Source: Lophium mytilinum (lineage: Eukaryota > Ascomycota > Dothideomycetes > Mytilinidiales > Mytilinidiaceae). Taken from it: 64,000 nucleotides of DNA. The stretch spans positions 384,908 to 448,907 of the forward strand of contig MU004194.1 of assembly GCA_010093605.1 (NCBI GenBank). The letters are read 5' to 3'. The notes below the pieces were generated by a model that searched no databases, was not told the origin of the DNA, and was given only the letters and a program-made list of their open reading frames with translations. The translations under genes and the position numbers were made by a program. The stretch's first letter is position 1. Each line of letters begins with the position of its first letter. Positions 47,014-59,163 of this stretch are shown piece by piece.

Positions 47014-50000
47014 TCAATGCACCTCTTCAACCTCACTAAGCCACCGCCTAATCCCGTCCTTCAGTGTCGACTCCGCCGACATCTTCCCGCCGCTCCTCGT
47101 AGTCCATTCCCGTGGGAACCCCAACCCCGGGGCCGCCCGCTCGGCGGTGACGCTCTTGACGACCTGCTCCAGCGCGCTGAAGACGAGCTGTCTGCATTCA
47201 CCGCGGGGAATCTCGAGCCCCGGTGCAGCGTCAGACCCAGACCTGCGATCGCGTCGCCCGCGTCTCGAGCTCGACCGCGACGAAGAGGCAGAGTCGTTTC
47301 GCGACGGCTGTCCGCTCTGCGCAAGCACCCGCTCCACGGCATCAACGAAGACGCCGTCGAAGTCGGAGACAGGCTCCTCAATGAACTCTTCCTGGATTCT
47401 GCGCTCCATGGGCGAGGGCGGGAGGGCGGTGGACTGTGAGTATGGGTTGCCGTACTGCGAGCGCTGGGAACTGTTGAAGCCAGGGGTGGCGGGGGCTTGG
47501 GCCGGGGTGGGCAGGATCTGCACTTCGCGGCGGAGGCGGATGCGCTTGACGGTGAAGGTGCTTGTGTCAGCGACGAGGGCGCTGCAGACCTCGACCCAGC
47601 GCTTCACAGGGCCTTGCTCGATTGTTGGGGTGGCGGCGGAGGACGTGGGGGTTGGTTCGGCGCTCATTGCGCGCTTGAGGTCTTCTTTGAGGTTTGCGTA
47701 GGGCTTGACGCTCTGGAGGGCGAAGTCGGGGTGGAATTGGCTAAGCCATCCGGCTACGTTGACAGGCTGCTCGGTTTCTCGGTGGGCAACTGAAAAGAAG
47801 GAAGACTGGCCGAAGCTCGATCCCTCTAGGCTTGAGTTTGAGTTGTATCCTGCCAGTATAGGGGATTGGAGAGGAGACCCGAATTCCGGTAGAGGGATGT
47901 CGACATCAATGATGCCATCCTTCTCGTTGACGGATAGCTTCAAAGGTGAATCGTATGCTCTAGGTCTTTCAGGGATATCTCTAGCGGCAGACGGTTGAAC
48001 GCCACTTGATCCAATGGGCCGTTGCTCTGGGGAGCTATCAGCGGTGTTGCCAACGGACGAATCGAAAATCTCGATTTCATCCCCGTCGAGACGAACTCCG
48101 CTTTGGAGCTCGTGCACCATTTGCTCAAGTGCGTTCATCTGTTTCCGAGGGGAAAGCGGAGTAGATTTCTTGTATCCCACACCAGTTATGCCCAGTCCAT
48201 CATCAGTCGACTGCAGAATGTCACTCTGATCAGTTGAGGAGCTTCTGCGGGGACCTCCCCAAAAGCTTATCAAGCTACCCCATCGACTTGCGGATTGCGA
48301 GTCAGTGCTAGGGCTACTAACGTGCCCGCTGGTACTTCTCTGAAGGGTCTGCATCAGATTTGTTGACGCGAGACTATCACTACTGCCCGGACGATTTTCT
48401 GCGCCCGTGTCATAGGAGGGTGTACGTGGAACAGTGAAGTGAGCCACAGGCAGGGCTGCGTCAGATGTGACCGTGGACGTAGTTGCCGCGCTACTGGCAG
48501 TAGTATTCGTACTATCCGACATGGAAGGAATTACGAGGCTAGTCCGAATTGACCTCGCTGAAGGCTGTCGAGAGTGTCGCGGACGAAGAGATTCTGCAGG
48601 CGGAAGGTGCAATTCAGGCTTATCATCAGCAGACTCTAGTGTCGAGAGACTGTTCCCCTTTGCTCCCGTCGGCTGCTGCCGCATATTTGTGTAGCTTTGC
48701 TTGCCCCTCCTGTTGATAGTCCTACGCAGCGACTGCTGCCTCGAGACCGGCATATTCGATGGCGGTGACTGGGAATACGCGCGGAAAGATGCCGATGTGC
48801 TCGGCCGCAAGGATGCCATCTCATCGGACAGCGCATGCGACGAGGACGGCATGAAGGCAGCCAGAAGGAAGATCAGTCTCCGAGAAACCATCTTGCTGTC
48901 CGAGATGATCACGGTTCGGCTCGAGATTGTTAGATCGTTGCCCGCCGTCGAGCGTTGCTGCTCGCGATGTCGCCTTCGATACCATTTAGGGCCCAGAATG
49001 TTCAGCCATTCAGTATGGTTTCCGAGGAACGCCGTCAGGAGTTTAAAGAAGAAGAAATCTTGGTCGCGACCGCCTGCCATCTTTTCAAGCAATCGAGCCT
49101 CCTCTCGCCAGACGCCCCATCGCCCCTGGCCGGTTACGACGCGAGGTATTCTCATCCCGCGGACGACTCTATCTCCTGCTAGTTCCACCGCCGCCTTGAT
49201 GTCCTTATCGAAAGCCAGCACATTAGGTTTCAGATTCAGATATCGGCGTGTTTGAGGTGGTGGGGCATGCTGGTTCACTAATCGCCCAGCCTGAACGCGC
49301 GGCTGTTGAAATATGGGTGGAGAGCCAACATCTGCACCTTTGAAATGGGCCAGGATTCTGTCGTGGACGACCGACTGGAGACTCGTCAAAGTGCGAGTAA
49401 TGACGTCCATATGCTGGCCAATAACGTCGACACGGTCATCGACATCGCTGCTCAAAGACGCAGAAAGGAGCGAGTCTACTCCAAAGTTGGAGTCGACGAC
49501 AGTCCATCCAGCACGTCTATCTGAGTCGAGAGACGAGCCTAGGGAGTCGTGGCCCGGAGCTGAGCCCGAAGTTTGGGTTCCGAGGCGCTGATTTACTATG
49601 CCGGGCCGAGACGGAGGTCGAGGAAGGGTAGGAGGAGACACTGGCAAATGTATGATGATAGTAATGGCATACATAGGCGTCTTAACTCTCCTCGGTGGAT
49701 GCGCTGCTCTACCGCCGTGTGTTGAAGGAGGAAATGGAAAGCCATTCCCTTTGCCAAGAGAGTTCTGCGGAGTAGGAGTTCGCGTGTTCGTTGTATCTAT
49801 TGTATGCTCCTCTTCGGGGGGTTCGACAGAGAAGGTCCGAGTGATGAGAACTGTCCGTCGTCTGGGCTCTCGCTGGGTAGAATCATGGACTTCAGCTACA
49901 GACTGCGGCAGCTCGGAGGGGGGGTTTGAGGGTGTATAGGACTTGGCGAGGTGGCTCTTTCTGCGACCTTCAGCTCTCCCGAAAGAGCTCGTGCCATCAT

Positions 50001-50697
50001 ACATGTGCGGGCTGGCCGTGGATGGCTCGACTTGACGCGGCTCCAACGGGACAATGTGGAGCTTGTTGCTTGGACCTCTGTAGGCCATTGGGGTGTTGCC
50101 AAACATGCAGTCCAGACATATCTGCATCAAGTCTGCCGACTCCTTTGTTCGGCCCTGCGTGTGCTCGTCGATGTTGGGCATGGAGGATATAGAAGATCCA
50201 CGCCCGCGGGCACGCTGAAAAGCACCGACAGTAGGCGATCTTGGGGTGGCAGTCTCGGTCACAAGGGAGGCTCTACGAGCGTGTGAGCCACCAAATGTAG
50301 GACCGGCAGTGCTAGAGCCAGAGTTTGGGCCAAAGAGTCTTGTTCGAGGATTGGCGTGTGTAGGTGATTCGGCACGCGTAAGTCCTGGCTTCGAGTCGAA
50401 TAGGACAGTCTTGGGCATGGTCCCTGATTCATCTTGGGCTATTATGATGCGTATATCTCTTGACTGCTCCAGGTCAATCTCTCCTTGAGCACCATCGAAA
50501 GCACTATTCGCTGGGAGGTTCGCGAGTGGGGACCCATTGAGGGTGCTGTATTGCCAGTCGGTCTGGTGAAGCGTGGCGGCGTCTGGGAAAAGGAGATTAC
50601 GCGTGTGGATATCGTCGGTGGTCGACTCGAGCTGGGAGGACTGTCGAGGGGGCCCTCGGCGCGAGGGATTGATAGAGTGGAGGAGTTGGCCGAGCAT
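47014..50697 (-). CDS. LST4: Folliculin-interacting protein homologue (FNIP/Lst4)
   Basis: This is one long exon of 1227 residues. The N-terminal third carries FNIP-N marks: TRNLLFPDA (33-41), SRDIRIIIAQDESG (79-92) followed by KTVLFDS, and later LMQICLDCMFGNTPMAYRG (around 190-210), the DENN-type core. A middle region holds a conserved segment (FFKLLTAFLGNHTEWLNILGP) typical of the DENN part. Long Ser/Pro-rich linkers separate these parts. The C-terminal block (GWLSQFHPDFALQSVKPY, RWVEVCSALVADTSTFTVKRIRLRRE) is again ordered. FNIP/Lst4 pairs with folliculin/Lst7 and stimulates the Rag GTPases at the vacuole, linking amino acids to TORC1. The next gene on the same strand is IML1, in the opposing arm of the same pathway. 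The family call rests on remembered motifs. Confidence 0.8.
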   Translation of the reverse strand: MLGQLLHSINPSRRGPPRQSSQLESTTDDIHTRNLLFPDAATLHQTDWQYSTLNGSPLANLPANSAFDGAQGEIDLEQSRDIRIIIAQDESGTMPKTVLFDSKPGLTRAESPTHANPRTRLFGPNSGSSTAGPTFGGSHARRASLVTETATPRSPTVGAFQRARGRGSSISSMPNIDEHTQGRTKESADLMQICLDCMFGNTPMAYRGPSNKLHIVPLEPRQVEPSTASPHMYDGTSSFGRAEGRRKSHLAKSYTPSNPPSELPQSVAEVHDSTQREPRRRTVLITRTFSVEPPEEEHTIDTTNTRTPTPQNSLGKGNGFPFPPSTHGGRAAHPPRRVKTPMYAITIIIHLPVSPPTLPRPPSRPGIVNQRLGTQTSGSAPGHDSLGSSLDSDRRAGWTVVDSNFGVDSLLSASLSSDVDDRVDVIGQHMDVITRTLTSLQSVVHDRILAHFKGADVGSPPIFQQPRVQAGRLVNQHAPPPQTRRYLNLKPNVLAFDKDIKAAVELAGDRVVRGMRIPRVVTGQGRWGVWREEARLLEKMAGGRDQDFFFFKLLTAFLGNHTEWLNILGPKWYRRRHREQQRSTAGNDLTISSRTVIISDSKMVSRRLIFLLAAFMPSSSHALSDEMASLRPSTSASFRAYSQSPPSNMPVSRQQSLRRTINRRGKQSYTNMRQQPTGAKGNSLSTLESADDKPELHLPPAESLRPRHSRQPSARSIRTSLVIPSMSDSTNTTASSAATTSTVTSDAALPVAHFTVPRTPSYDTGAENRPGSSDSLASTNLMQTLQRSTSGHVSSPSTDSQSASRWGSLISFWGGPRRSSSTDQSDILQSTDDGLGITGVGYKKSTPLSPRKQMNALEQMVHELQSGVRLDGDEIEIFDSSVGNTADSSPEQRPIGSSGVQPSAARDIPERPRAYDSPLKLSVNEKDGIIDVDIPLPEFGSPLQSPILAGYNSNSSLEGSSFGQSSFFSVAHRETEQPVNVAGWLSQFHPDFALQSVKPYANLKEDLKRAMSAEPTPTSSAATPTIEQGPVKRWVEVCSALVADTSTFTVKRIRLRREVQILPTPAQAPATPGFNSSQRSQYGNPYSQSTALPPSPMERRIQEEFIEEPVSDFDGVFVDAVERVLAQSGQPSRNDSASSSRSSSRRGRRDRRSGSDAAPGLEIPRGECRQLVFSALEQVVKSVTAERAAPGLGFPREWTTRSGGKMSAESTLKDGIRRWLSEVEEVH

Positions 50698-53335
50698 GTT
50701 CGCGCGTGCCTCAATGCCTCAATCCATATAAGTCTTAGCAGGCGTTCGGCCAGTCAACACTAATGTTGGGGGAGGCCTGCTGGCGGACGCCCATGGCCAA
50801 ATCGCGGGAGCACGAGAGCAGTGGGATCGCGTTGTGGTGAAGGAAGGTCCGGAGCAGTGGGGCGGACAATGGTATGCAGGGCGAGGCACACAATGCAGAG
50901 CCTACTGGAGAGGCAGTGAGGTGTGCTGGAGAGGGTTGGGAGGAGAGCACAGCGAATTGGTAAGTAGTGAGTGTTGAGTGGTGAAGGATTTGGGCAGTGC
51001 GGGACCGACGTCAAGCTTTCATCGGGGCTTCTCGGCGCCTCTTGCCTAAGAGATGCGGTGAGCAGTGAAAGACCGGGGAGGAATGGCGGGGGCCCTGTCG
51101 CTGTATTTCTTTTTGCCAACGCCCGGATGAGCTGCACGGGAGCGACCCGTTGCGGGCTGACTGCGTCACCGCCAGCTCAATAGCCAGTCGACAGCGTGGT
51201 GGTGAGTGCTGTTGCTGCTGCTGCTGCTGCCACATGCCCACATTGCCATCTCTGGTGAAGCATGCGGATCGAACATGTCGACGTGCTGATCCGCAGCAGC
51301 AACCGCGAAGAGCTTCAACGCTGGCGATCCTTTGCAGCCGACGGCCCAGGGACAACGGCTGCCGAGTAAGGAGCCTGGGACCTGGAGTCCGGAGTACATA
51401 CGCAGCTCAAGTCGCCCAGAGATAGGAAGCCACCGGAGGAGTCTGTATGGAAAGATGGGGATGCCCTGCTCGCTCAACCCATGCGCGACGAGCCATCACA
51501 CATCAATCCGCATCCTGAGCAACACTCTCATCCATCAGCATCCGTCACCTCGCGGCTCACGAGTGCGGTGGGACGGCCCGCGGGCATGCCGTCTGCCTGC
51601 CGTCCTAGAGCCACGCTCGTCGTATGGCAACGGCCGGCTATTTGCAGTCTGTGACAGCCGCCGCTGCTGCCTGTCCGAAAGCGAGCGCGGTGGGCTTGGA
51701 GATGTCCCTTTTCTGCGGGTTGCACGCCGGCCTGCAACCTGTGGTGCTCCGCATTGGGCGACATTCACCCTGGACCCTCGTCGCCCAGGATCAGCCCTCA
51801 AATGCTCCCTCCGAGTTCCAGCCGTGCGGCTGACGAAGAAGCTAGACGACATGCTGAGCAGTCTGGTCTGGTCTGCGCACACATCACTGTGGTACTTGGA
51901 TTGTAATAACAGCCAATAGATATATGTACACTGCTTCACCACAGCATGAGGTGCTTCGATATGTTTTTAGACTTGGACGAAGATGAAGATCAGTAAACAG
52001 ACAATGCTGACGGCACCAGAGACATCTCATTATGCTAATACGACAGCAATTGCCGGTCCACCGAATGCATTACAACCAAGACAAGGGCAATCTGCTACGC
52101 GCAGATCGAGCAGCTTTGCCGATGTGATAGATGCAAGGCTGCAGGTCTCGTCGCGCCTCTTGGAGCCCAACCGTCAGACATAAACAAGTCCACTACCGAC
52201 GATCGGCTACCCTGGCATCTAGAACAGATCTCATCGATGTCTGGACTTCAATCGAGTAGAGCACCTGCCAGGGTGTGTAGCAGAAGGGGAAACATTCCAT
52301 GTCGTTGCAAGAGTTTCTGCGGAGTACATGCTGCAGTAGTCCCAACAAAGCCTCCCCCTCAATCGCCATCCACATTACTCCCGTCCAATCAATCACAGCC
52401 ATTATGGCTAACTTCATGCACGAGCACCCATTCCGAGACCTTTACGCGCCCGATACCGGTCCTTGGCAGTCACGAGGGGGAGGTCATGCATGTGAGAGAG
52501 AGCCTTGCGAAGAAGTGTGACACGCTGGAACCTAAGCCACCTCCGCCGAACTTGGTTAGTTCGCAGGCGACCTTCTCACTCTCTCTAGTGCCTCATGGAC
52601 TTTGGTATACCTGTCTATCACTGTTGGTGATGCTCCAGCTGGAATTCAGGTATCGAACACAGTCTCAGAACCGCAATTTGAAGAACCGATAACTCGCTGA
52701 GCCCCCTTGGACAGTGGAAAGGGTTGTCCACAGAACGGTGTCCTTGCGCTCACGCCTTCACCCTGTCTACGCACCGACAGCATATGCGTATTTGATACTG
52801 CGAAGGTAGGAGGACCAACGATCAATCTAGTTGAATTGGAGACACCACGTGATCAATATCCCGTACAACTCCTCGACACTAGAAGTACTCTAGAACAGGA
52901 CTCCATGTATCTCAAAGCACACACAGGTCATTCTGCCAAGCTATCGCCAACCCTGCCGTGTGACCATCTAACCGTTCGTGCATTACCGGGCACGGGAAGA
53001 CGCAGGTCCACGTTTGATCCACGGTCCACCAGCGCATCGCTGATAAGAGTTTGTGTGATGTGATAGCTGACGCAATGTTGCACAATCGGCGATGTTCGAG
53101 CATCATTAGACTGTTGGGCAGTTACGCTTGTCGTAGCAGCAGATGCGTCCTGATGGTCCGAATATTGAAAAAAGGAAATTGGTAAATAGTATAATGCTAC
53201 AAAGTTAAAGTCTGAAATTAAGAGAATGGGGGATATCATAAATCACAAGACGCTCACGTGGAGTAAAAAACAATCCATTGCCGCTTCAGTGACAAACCGA
53301 ATAGGGCTTGTCCGCTTCATTTGAGACGCAACAGC
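50698..53335. other. Long intergenic region upstream of the FNIP/Lst4 gene
   Basis: About 2.6 kb with no supported gene. The left 1.2 kb is GC-rich and gives several overlapping frames on both strands, none family-like (for example 51332-51919). It probably contains the promoter and a long 5' leader of the FNIP gene. The right part is the AT-richer 3' flank of IML1. A short GCT trinucleotide tract lies at 51208-51230. Confidence 0.5.
51208..51230 (+). repeat. GCT trinucleotide microsatellite
   Basis: A GCT repeat: one GCT, one GTT and then nearly six pure GCT units. It is not inside a coding region I support. Its length could vary between strains. Confidence 0.7.
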
Positions 53336-56300
53336 TCACGTAGATGAACCTCTTCCCCCTCCGCTATCATCAGAGCCCCTACCACTACTTCTCGAGCTAC
53401 CTCCATACGTTCCACTAGAAGACTGACTCCCCATCAAAGCAGCTTCAAGATTCGGCGCCGGGCTAGCCTCGCGCACAGTGATGCTCGGCGCCAATCCAAT
53501 CGCCGGGATGAATCCATCCGGAATTGGTGGAAGGTGCGGACTTGGACTTACTGGGACCCGACTCCTAACTGCCTCTTCGTAAGCCTCGTAGAACTGGGTA
53601 AGAGCTAGCTTATCGGAGCAGAATCTCTCAATCTCGTCTTTGATCTCCTCGGGAGTTTGTAAGACCGCCTGCGGTGCCTTCTCGGCTAGCGCATGGAGAA
53701 AGGACGAATCTTGCACCGGACGTGCTAGCGGCGAGGATAGTGGTGACCGATGAGATGCCGTGTGTCGCTCTGAAGGGGTAGATCCTGTAGTATTTGTGCT
53801 ACCAGGTCGTCTTTCGTATGGATCAGTCGGCTTGAACCTCGAGGCATCGCGAGATGCTGCGGCACGATTGTTGTAGAGTCGATTCGCGAGTAGCAAGAAC
53901 TCGCCCTTGTCAGTGAGCTGCGCGATCAGGGTACCAGATTTGTGAATGTACTGTGTGAGTAGGTAGTCTGGTTTTCCCCAAGAATAGTTGACATCTACGT
54001 CAGAAGGAAACGCTTTTGCAGCCTCCATGTCCAGTACGAAGCCGAGTTTCCGTAAGAGAGCTTTGTGATATACGTGTTTGTCAGTCTTCACCTGTGGTCC
54101 CAATTGAGTTGTATCAAAATACTGCTCCGGCTGAGACTCTGGCGGTGCCTGTGCAAGACTAACGGTGTATGGGGAGCGGAATGGATGTGCATCGCGAATA
54201 CTTGAGGCTTCCGCAATGGGCACCTCTACCAGCTTGAGGCCGTATTTCTCGATTGAGGTAGCCCAAGTGCTAATGGAATCCTCAATCAATTTTGCTGTAA
54301 CGTTCATCCAGTCGATTCGAATGTGATAGCAGTTGTCAGGATTATGTAGGCGATCGTAGTGCAGATTTATAATCTCAGGCCGATACGAGCGTTTCCTAGG
54401 GTCTACATCGTAGCGCATCACTCGACTCAAAAACACGCTTCGTTTGGGAGTGCCTGCTCTCGTCGGCGTCTTTTCACCCTCGGCAGATCCGGCTGAATCT
54501 GCAGTGCTCGGACGCGACCTATTTGTGCGAGACGACATTGACGACGACTTGGGTGGCTCGGTGAGCGGCGTCGAAGGCACAGATTTGTCTGAGCGACGGG
54601 TCCCAAACCATCCAGTCCTTGAATCTGGACGAGGAGCCCGATAGTCTTGGGCTATTTGGTAGAAGAAATTCCCGTCTCGAAATTGATGCTTCTTTTGGAC
54701 GTGTTGAAACAGACCTTTAGTCATTAGCTGCTTCCCAAGCTCCACTGCCTCATCTCGTGTTTCGATATCTTTGAAATTCTGGAGTATCCAGCTAACAAAG
54801 TCGAAACCGATGAAGCAATGGTAATGCAGACGAAAATGCCATCTTCGATCAACAATTGGGATGCCTTTCTCGCCCTGAAGATCTTCTGCTAATCTCCTAG
54901 CATCTATATTAGAGGTGGAATACTGTTCATTCTCAGAGAACAATTGAGTCGGAACGTCCGTAGGGTCTCCATCAACCAATAACGAGCTTTCTGGCCCAGC
55001 AGAAACTATCACAGACGGATCTCCGGTCCGGTACTCGATAGCAAGTGGATTTGGGTCTTTCCGCTTCCTGTTCGAAGCCTGAAAATGACCTTCCTCTGGG
55101 GGCGTGTAGCGGAACCGCTGCCATATCTGGGTCAGCTTCCGGATTCCTTCTAGTCGAACTTCCTCCTCCGAATCCTCGCTAAGAAGAGGTAGTGGTCGAC
55201 GACCGACTGAAGGTAGCTCAACTGGGATAAGAACAAAGCGAGCGCGCCAAAAGCGAAGAGAATCGGAGAATTCTTCGTGGTAGCCGGCAAGAAAAGTGTC
55301 GATGTAATTCCAATTGTACTCCCTTCTTGGAGGTTTCAAGGTGATGCGGCGGGCAATATACTCCTTCTCCAAAGCTGTGCGGACAAGCGGTTGGTAGAGT
55401 AGAGGTGAGTCTACCCCCGCAGATGTTTCTAGGGCTGTCGTCGGCTTTCGACTGAATCTTTTGATCTCGACTTCGCCGCCCGCAACACATACAAGTTGAT
55501 GAATAGTGCTCCCTACGCACATGAAAACTGTGTCGCCATCATGCGACATGTATTTGGGATCGAATATTCCAGCGATATCATGCTCACGTCCACCTGCAAC
55601 CTCTGCAACTGCTCTTCCAACGACTATCTGGAACCCATGGGACAGCCTAAACGCGATGAGCTCCCGTATTAGAGACTCACGTGATTTCGGTGCCTCGGAC
55701 ATTTCGTCATCTTCGTTTTGGGTGATCTTGTATGGGTTCTCACTGTATTCCGTTCTGAGCTGCTCAGGAGTAGGGAAATACTCATTAGTCAATGGAACCG
55801 CTGCAGGAGAGCAGAGTGACTTCCACTTAATCGCCGAAGCGCGAAGTGGCTTCGGGAAGACGTGCTGCCACCTACGGAACTGATTTGCAAGATTCATGTT
55901 GTTCTTCTTAGGATTACACGGATTGACCAGGACTAGCCAGGGCGAGAGTGCACTCGTTGGAGATAGGGTGCGTGGGATGTCGTGGGCACCACCGCTGGAC
56001 GAGAGAGTAGGCTTCCGGCTAGCTTCCTTCGATCCGGCAGCAATCAGGAAGAGAGAATTCGGGTCTTTCGTGAGAGACTGCGGTTGGGCATTTGTACTTC
56101 CTGTATTTCCTGCTTTCGTACCATTGATGGTTTCTACCGACCTCGAAGCGTGTTCGGATGGAGAATGGGCTGGAACAGCGTTGGGGCGCAATGCTGCTTT
56201 GATGGCGATTGGTTGTGAAGGGCTTTCGATTTCTTGAGTCCTAGTACTTGCAAGTTTAGCAGCAATAGCTCCCTTTTGGTTGTTCTCTACTGTCATCTTG

Positions 56301-59163
56301 GTAGCTTCCGCCGTTCCTGAGGATACAGTAGCACTAGCGATAGATTTGGAAGCCCCAAATCCAAGGCCACCAAAACTAATCTGTCTTGATAACCATCCCG
56401 CTTGCCTAGGATTTGCATCAGACTTAGACTTCGTGGAACCGGCGGGGCTATGTTGAGGCTTTGAGGTTTGCGCTTGAGGTGTATGTGACAGTGATGCTTT
56501 ACTATAAGCAGCATCTTTTGTACCTAGTCGTGAGTTCTGTGGAGATGACACTGTGACTCGGGGTTGCACCCGACCGGCGTTCTCGTTTTCAGCAAGCTCG
56601 GACTTCGGTGGTATGCCTCCTTCTCCTTTTAGAGATGCAGGCCGTCGAAGAGATCGATAGCTGTCGAAGGCGTCGTGTCTGTACGATGAATCGGAGGGCC
56701 TGACACCCCCTGCACGTGATTGTGATTGGCGGCGCAGGGGTGACTCGGAGGTGTTGGAACGCTCCTTCATTAGCTGATGGAAGTTTGTTTCGGGTGGTGG
56801 CCGTGCGGAACTTCCAAGAGAAGTAATCGTTCCATTGAAAGATGCGGAGAGCAGAGAGTCCTTCGGAGCAGAATCATGTGGGTCCCCACTGTGCGACTGT
56901 GCCCAATCTTGCCCTGTTTTGAGGATTTTCTCCTCGGCAGCACGCTTTTCGGGCAGTGGCTTGAAGAGATTCTCATCGTACGTTTTCATCCATGTCGATT
57001 GTATATAGCGACCTTTTTGGAGGGAGCTTTCTGCTTGATTGTGATCGACAGAGTTCTCACCCGCTGTTGATGCGGAACCGGGAAATACGATCGAGGGATC
57101 TGTGAAGCCGTTGTGCATTTCGGTCGCCTTATCAGAAAAGCCCCGAAGGGCGTAAGGAAACAATGGCTCTTCCTCCATGAATGGAATAGAGATGTTGCTG
57201 AGCTCGCTTTCCATGATTCCCATCATCTGCAGCTCGTACATCCTGCATCTGAGATTGAACTTTCTTCCATTGTTGCGCAGGCGTGTCAAAGAGCCCTTGG
57301 CCCGCTTGGGCCGCGACAATTCCACAATTTCCTCAGAAGGGCCAGACCAGAATGACACATCTATCCAATGGGGCATCGCATAATTCCATTCATCACTGAC
57401 CGCCTCGTTTGCCATTGGCATCCTAATGGATGAACGCAGATGTGCTGACTTTTCTGGCGAAGGATTGACAAGATGACCAAAGTTTGGCCGACTTTGTTTG
57501 GGCGTTTTATCGTCACCGTCTTGATATGGGTCATCCTCAGGAGAACCACGATTTGAAACCAGAGTCATCGGTTTCGGCGCACCACTGGAAATAATCTTGG
57601 GATTCCGGTACTTGAATAAGGGCACAGAGTGCAACGGAATTGGTGATAGGCAGACTAGGTCAATGCCGATGCCCGTGCCAATTAGCGTATCAGTCGTCAG
57701 CTTAAGCATATTGTAGTCAACCTCAAATATGCCTGTGCCTGCCGATATTACCACGACAGAAATCCCAGTTCGAACTAGGTCCCGGTCGATGTAGTCTTTA
57801 GCAAATTGCACGGATGCCAGGTTTATTGCCTCCAGAATGTTGCCATTAGTTGCCATGGAAGGCGCCCCAGCTATAACCCAATCCATCCTAGTATTTTGAC
57901 TAGAATCCTTCTCAATTTCAGGGCGGCCTTTTGTTGGGGTATATCTCTGCAGGAGCGACACGTCCCGAAGAAAAGCTTTGAACTCTTTCTTGAGTTGGTA
58001 TAATATATTGATCCAGTCTCCGCTTGCCATTTCATTCACAACGACGCGGTAGTAGTCCTGGTACGGTCGACCCTGGCTGTTCTTGTCTATTGGTCGACGT
58101 TGCTTGGGCGGATGGCTGCTGGAGAGAATCTCTTCGTTCTCGTACTCCAACCTCGAAAATAAAATGATCGTAACCAGGTGACGGGCATTAATCTTCATCC
58201 AGCGTTTGAATAGCTCAGGAAGAAACCCGTTGACCACCTTGTTGAACATTATTTCCCCAGCGCCTTCGGTGTCGAAGTCCCACATCTCCTTCGACATTTG
58301 GATAAACAAAACATACCGCGCAGATTCGCTACGAAATATTGGTTTCGTTACCGATGAAAAGTATCCTGAGTGAGTTGATTGGCCATTGATGAATACGTTC
58401 TTGACTGTTGCTTTGATAGTACCCATGAAGAGCAACTTTTGTCCCTTGTAGACGGTCTTATGACTGAGCTCCGACATCGCCATTCGCCACATGTCAGCTC
58501 TCGCGAGATACTCATCCTTGAAGCCAATCTCAACATGGGATGCAGAGTGAGTGTCCTCGTCAGCCTAATCAAGACTTAGTCATTGATTCTAAATGAGCCT
58601 CTGTGGTAATTTGGAGCACTTACTGTGGTGATCATGATTTGCATACGATTTCTGAAATCAAACACCTTCGCAATTGTTTCAGATATCGAAACCTGGAGAT
58701 TGGGATATTTCGCCTTCTGCTCAGCGCTCATGGGCTTGATGACAAAGACGTAGCTCTTTTCCAAGTCCATGTCACGGCTAGATGGAAACTGGGATCCGTT
58801 CTCGTCCAGCGTGAGGGTTACGGAATGTCGACGAGTCCTCTTCGGCGGTGCATCTGTCGCTGCCTCCCTGGACGTTTCATCTGCTTTCATGTGCCTCGTG
58901 TCGGCAGAGCTAACAGCAGACTCGCGTGTCTCTGCGCGGCGAGTATGTTCCGATGATGCATTCTTGATTGATTGGAAGTCTCGGACGGCAGTCGACTGCT
59001 TGAGCGCAATGATTCGAGCCAACGACCCCGGCGTGATAGACAACTCAGGAAACTTTTCGGCATTGAACACGACCTCATTTTTGGAAAAGTTTTCGTCGTG
59101 AGTCCAGAGGGTACAGACCTTCTGAACTCGAGTGGGTTTAATGTTCTCATTTGACTTTGACAT
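53336..59163 (-). CDS. IML1: IML1/DEPDC5, catalytic-arm subunit of GATOR1 (SEACIT)
   Basis: Exons are 59163-58624 and 58564-53336, giving 1922 residues. The 59-bp intron has GTAAGT and TTAG ends, and removing it creates ITTADEDTHSASHVEIGF, a strong family segment. Another in-frame ATG lies four codons upstream. In order one sees the N-terminal domain (RVQKVCTLWTHDENFSKNEVVFN), the SABA core with GTGIGIDLVCLSPIPLHSVP and MPHWIDVSFW, a long Ser-rich disordered linker, and then a structured block. A DEP domain follows near residues 1410-1490 (WHFRLHYHCFIGFDFVSWIL). The C-terminal domain ends in a Gly/Ser-rich tail. IML1 is the GTPase-activating subunit that turns off the Rag GTPase and so TORC1 when amino acids fall short. 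It acts at the vacuole. It is slightly longer than yeast Iml1, mainly in the linker. Confidence 0.95.

Noticed and set aside
51332-51919. 195-codon plus-strand frame upstream of the FNIP gene
   Set aside because: Composition matches the GC-rich background, opposite-strand frames are just as long, and no family is visible.
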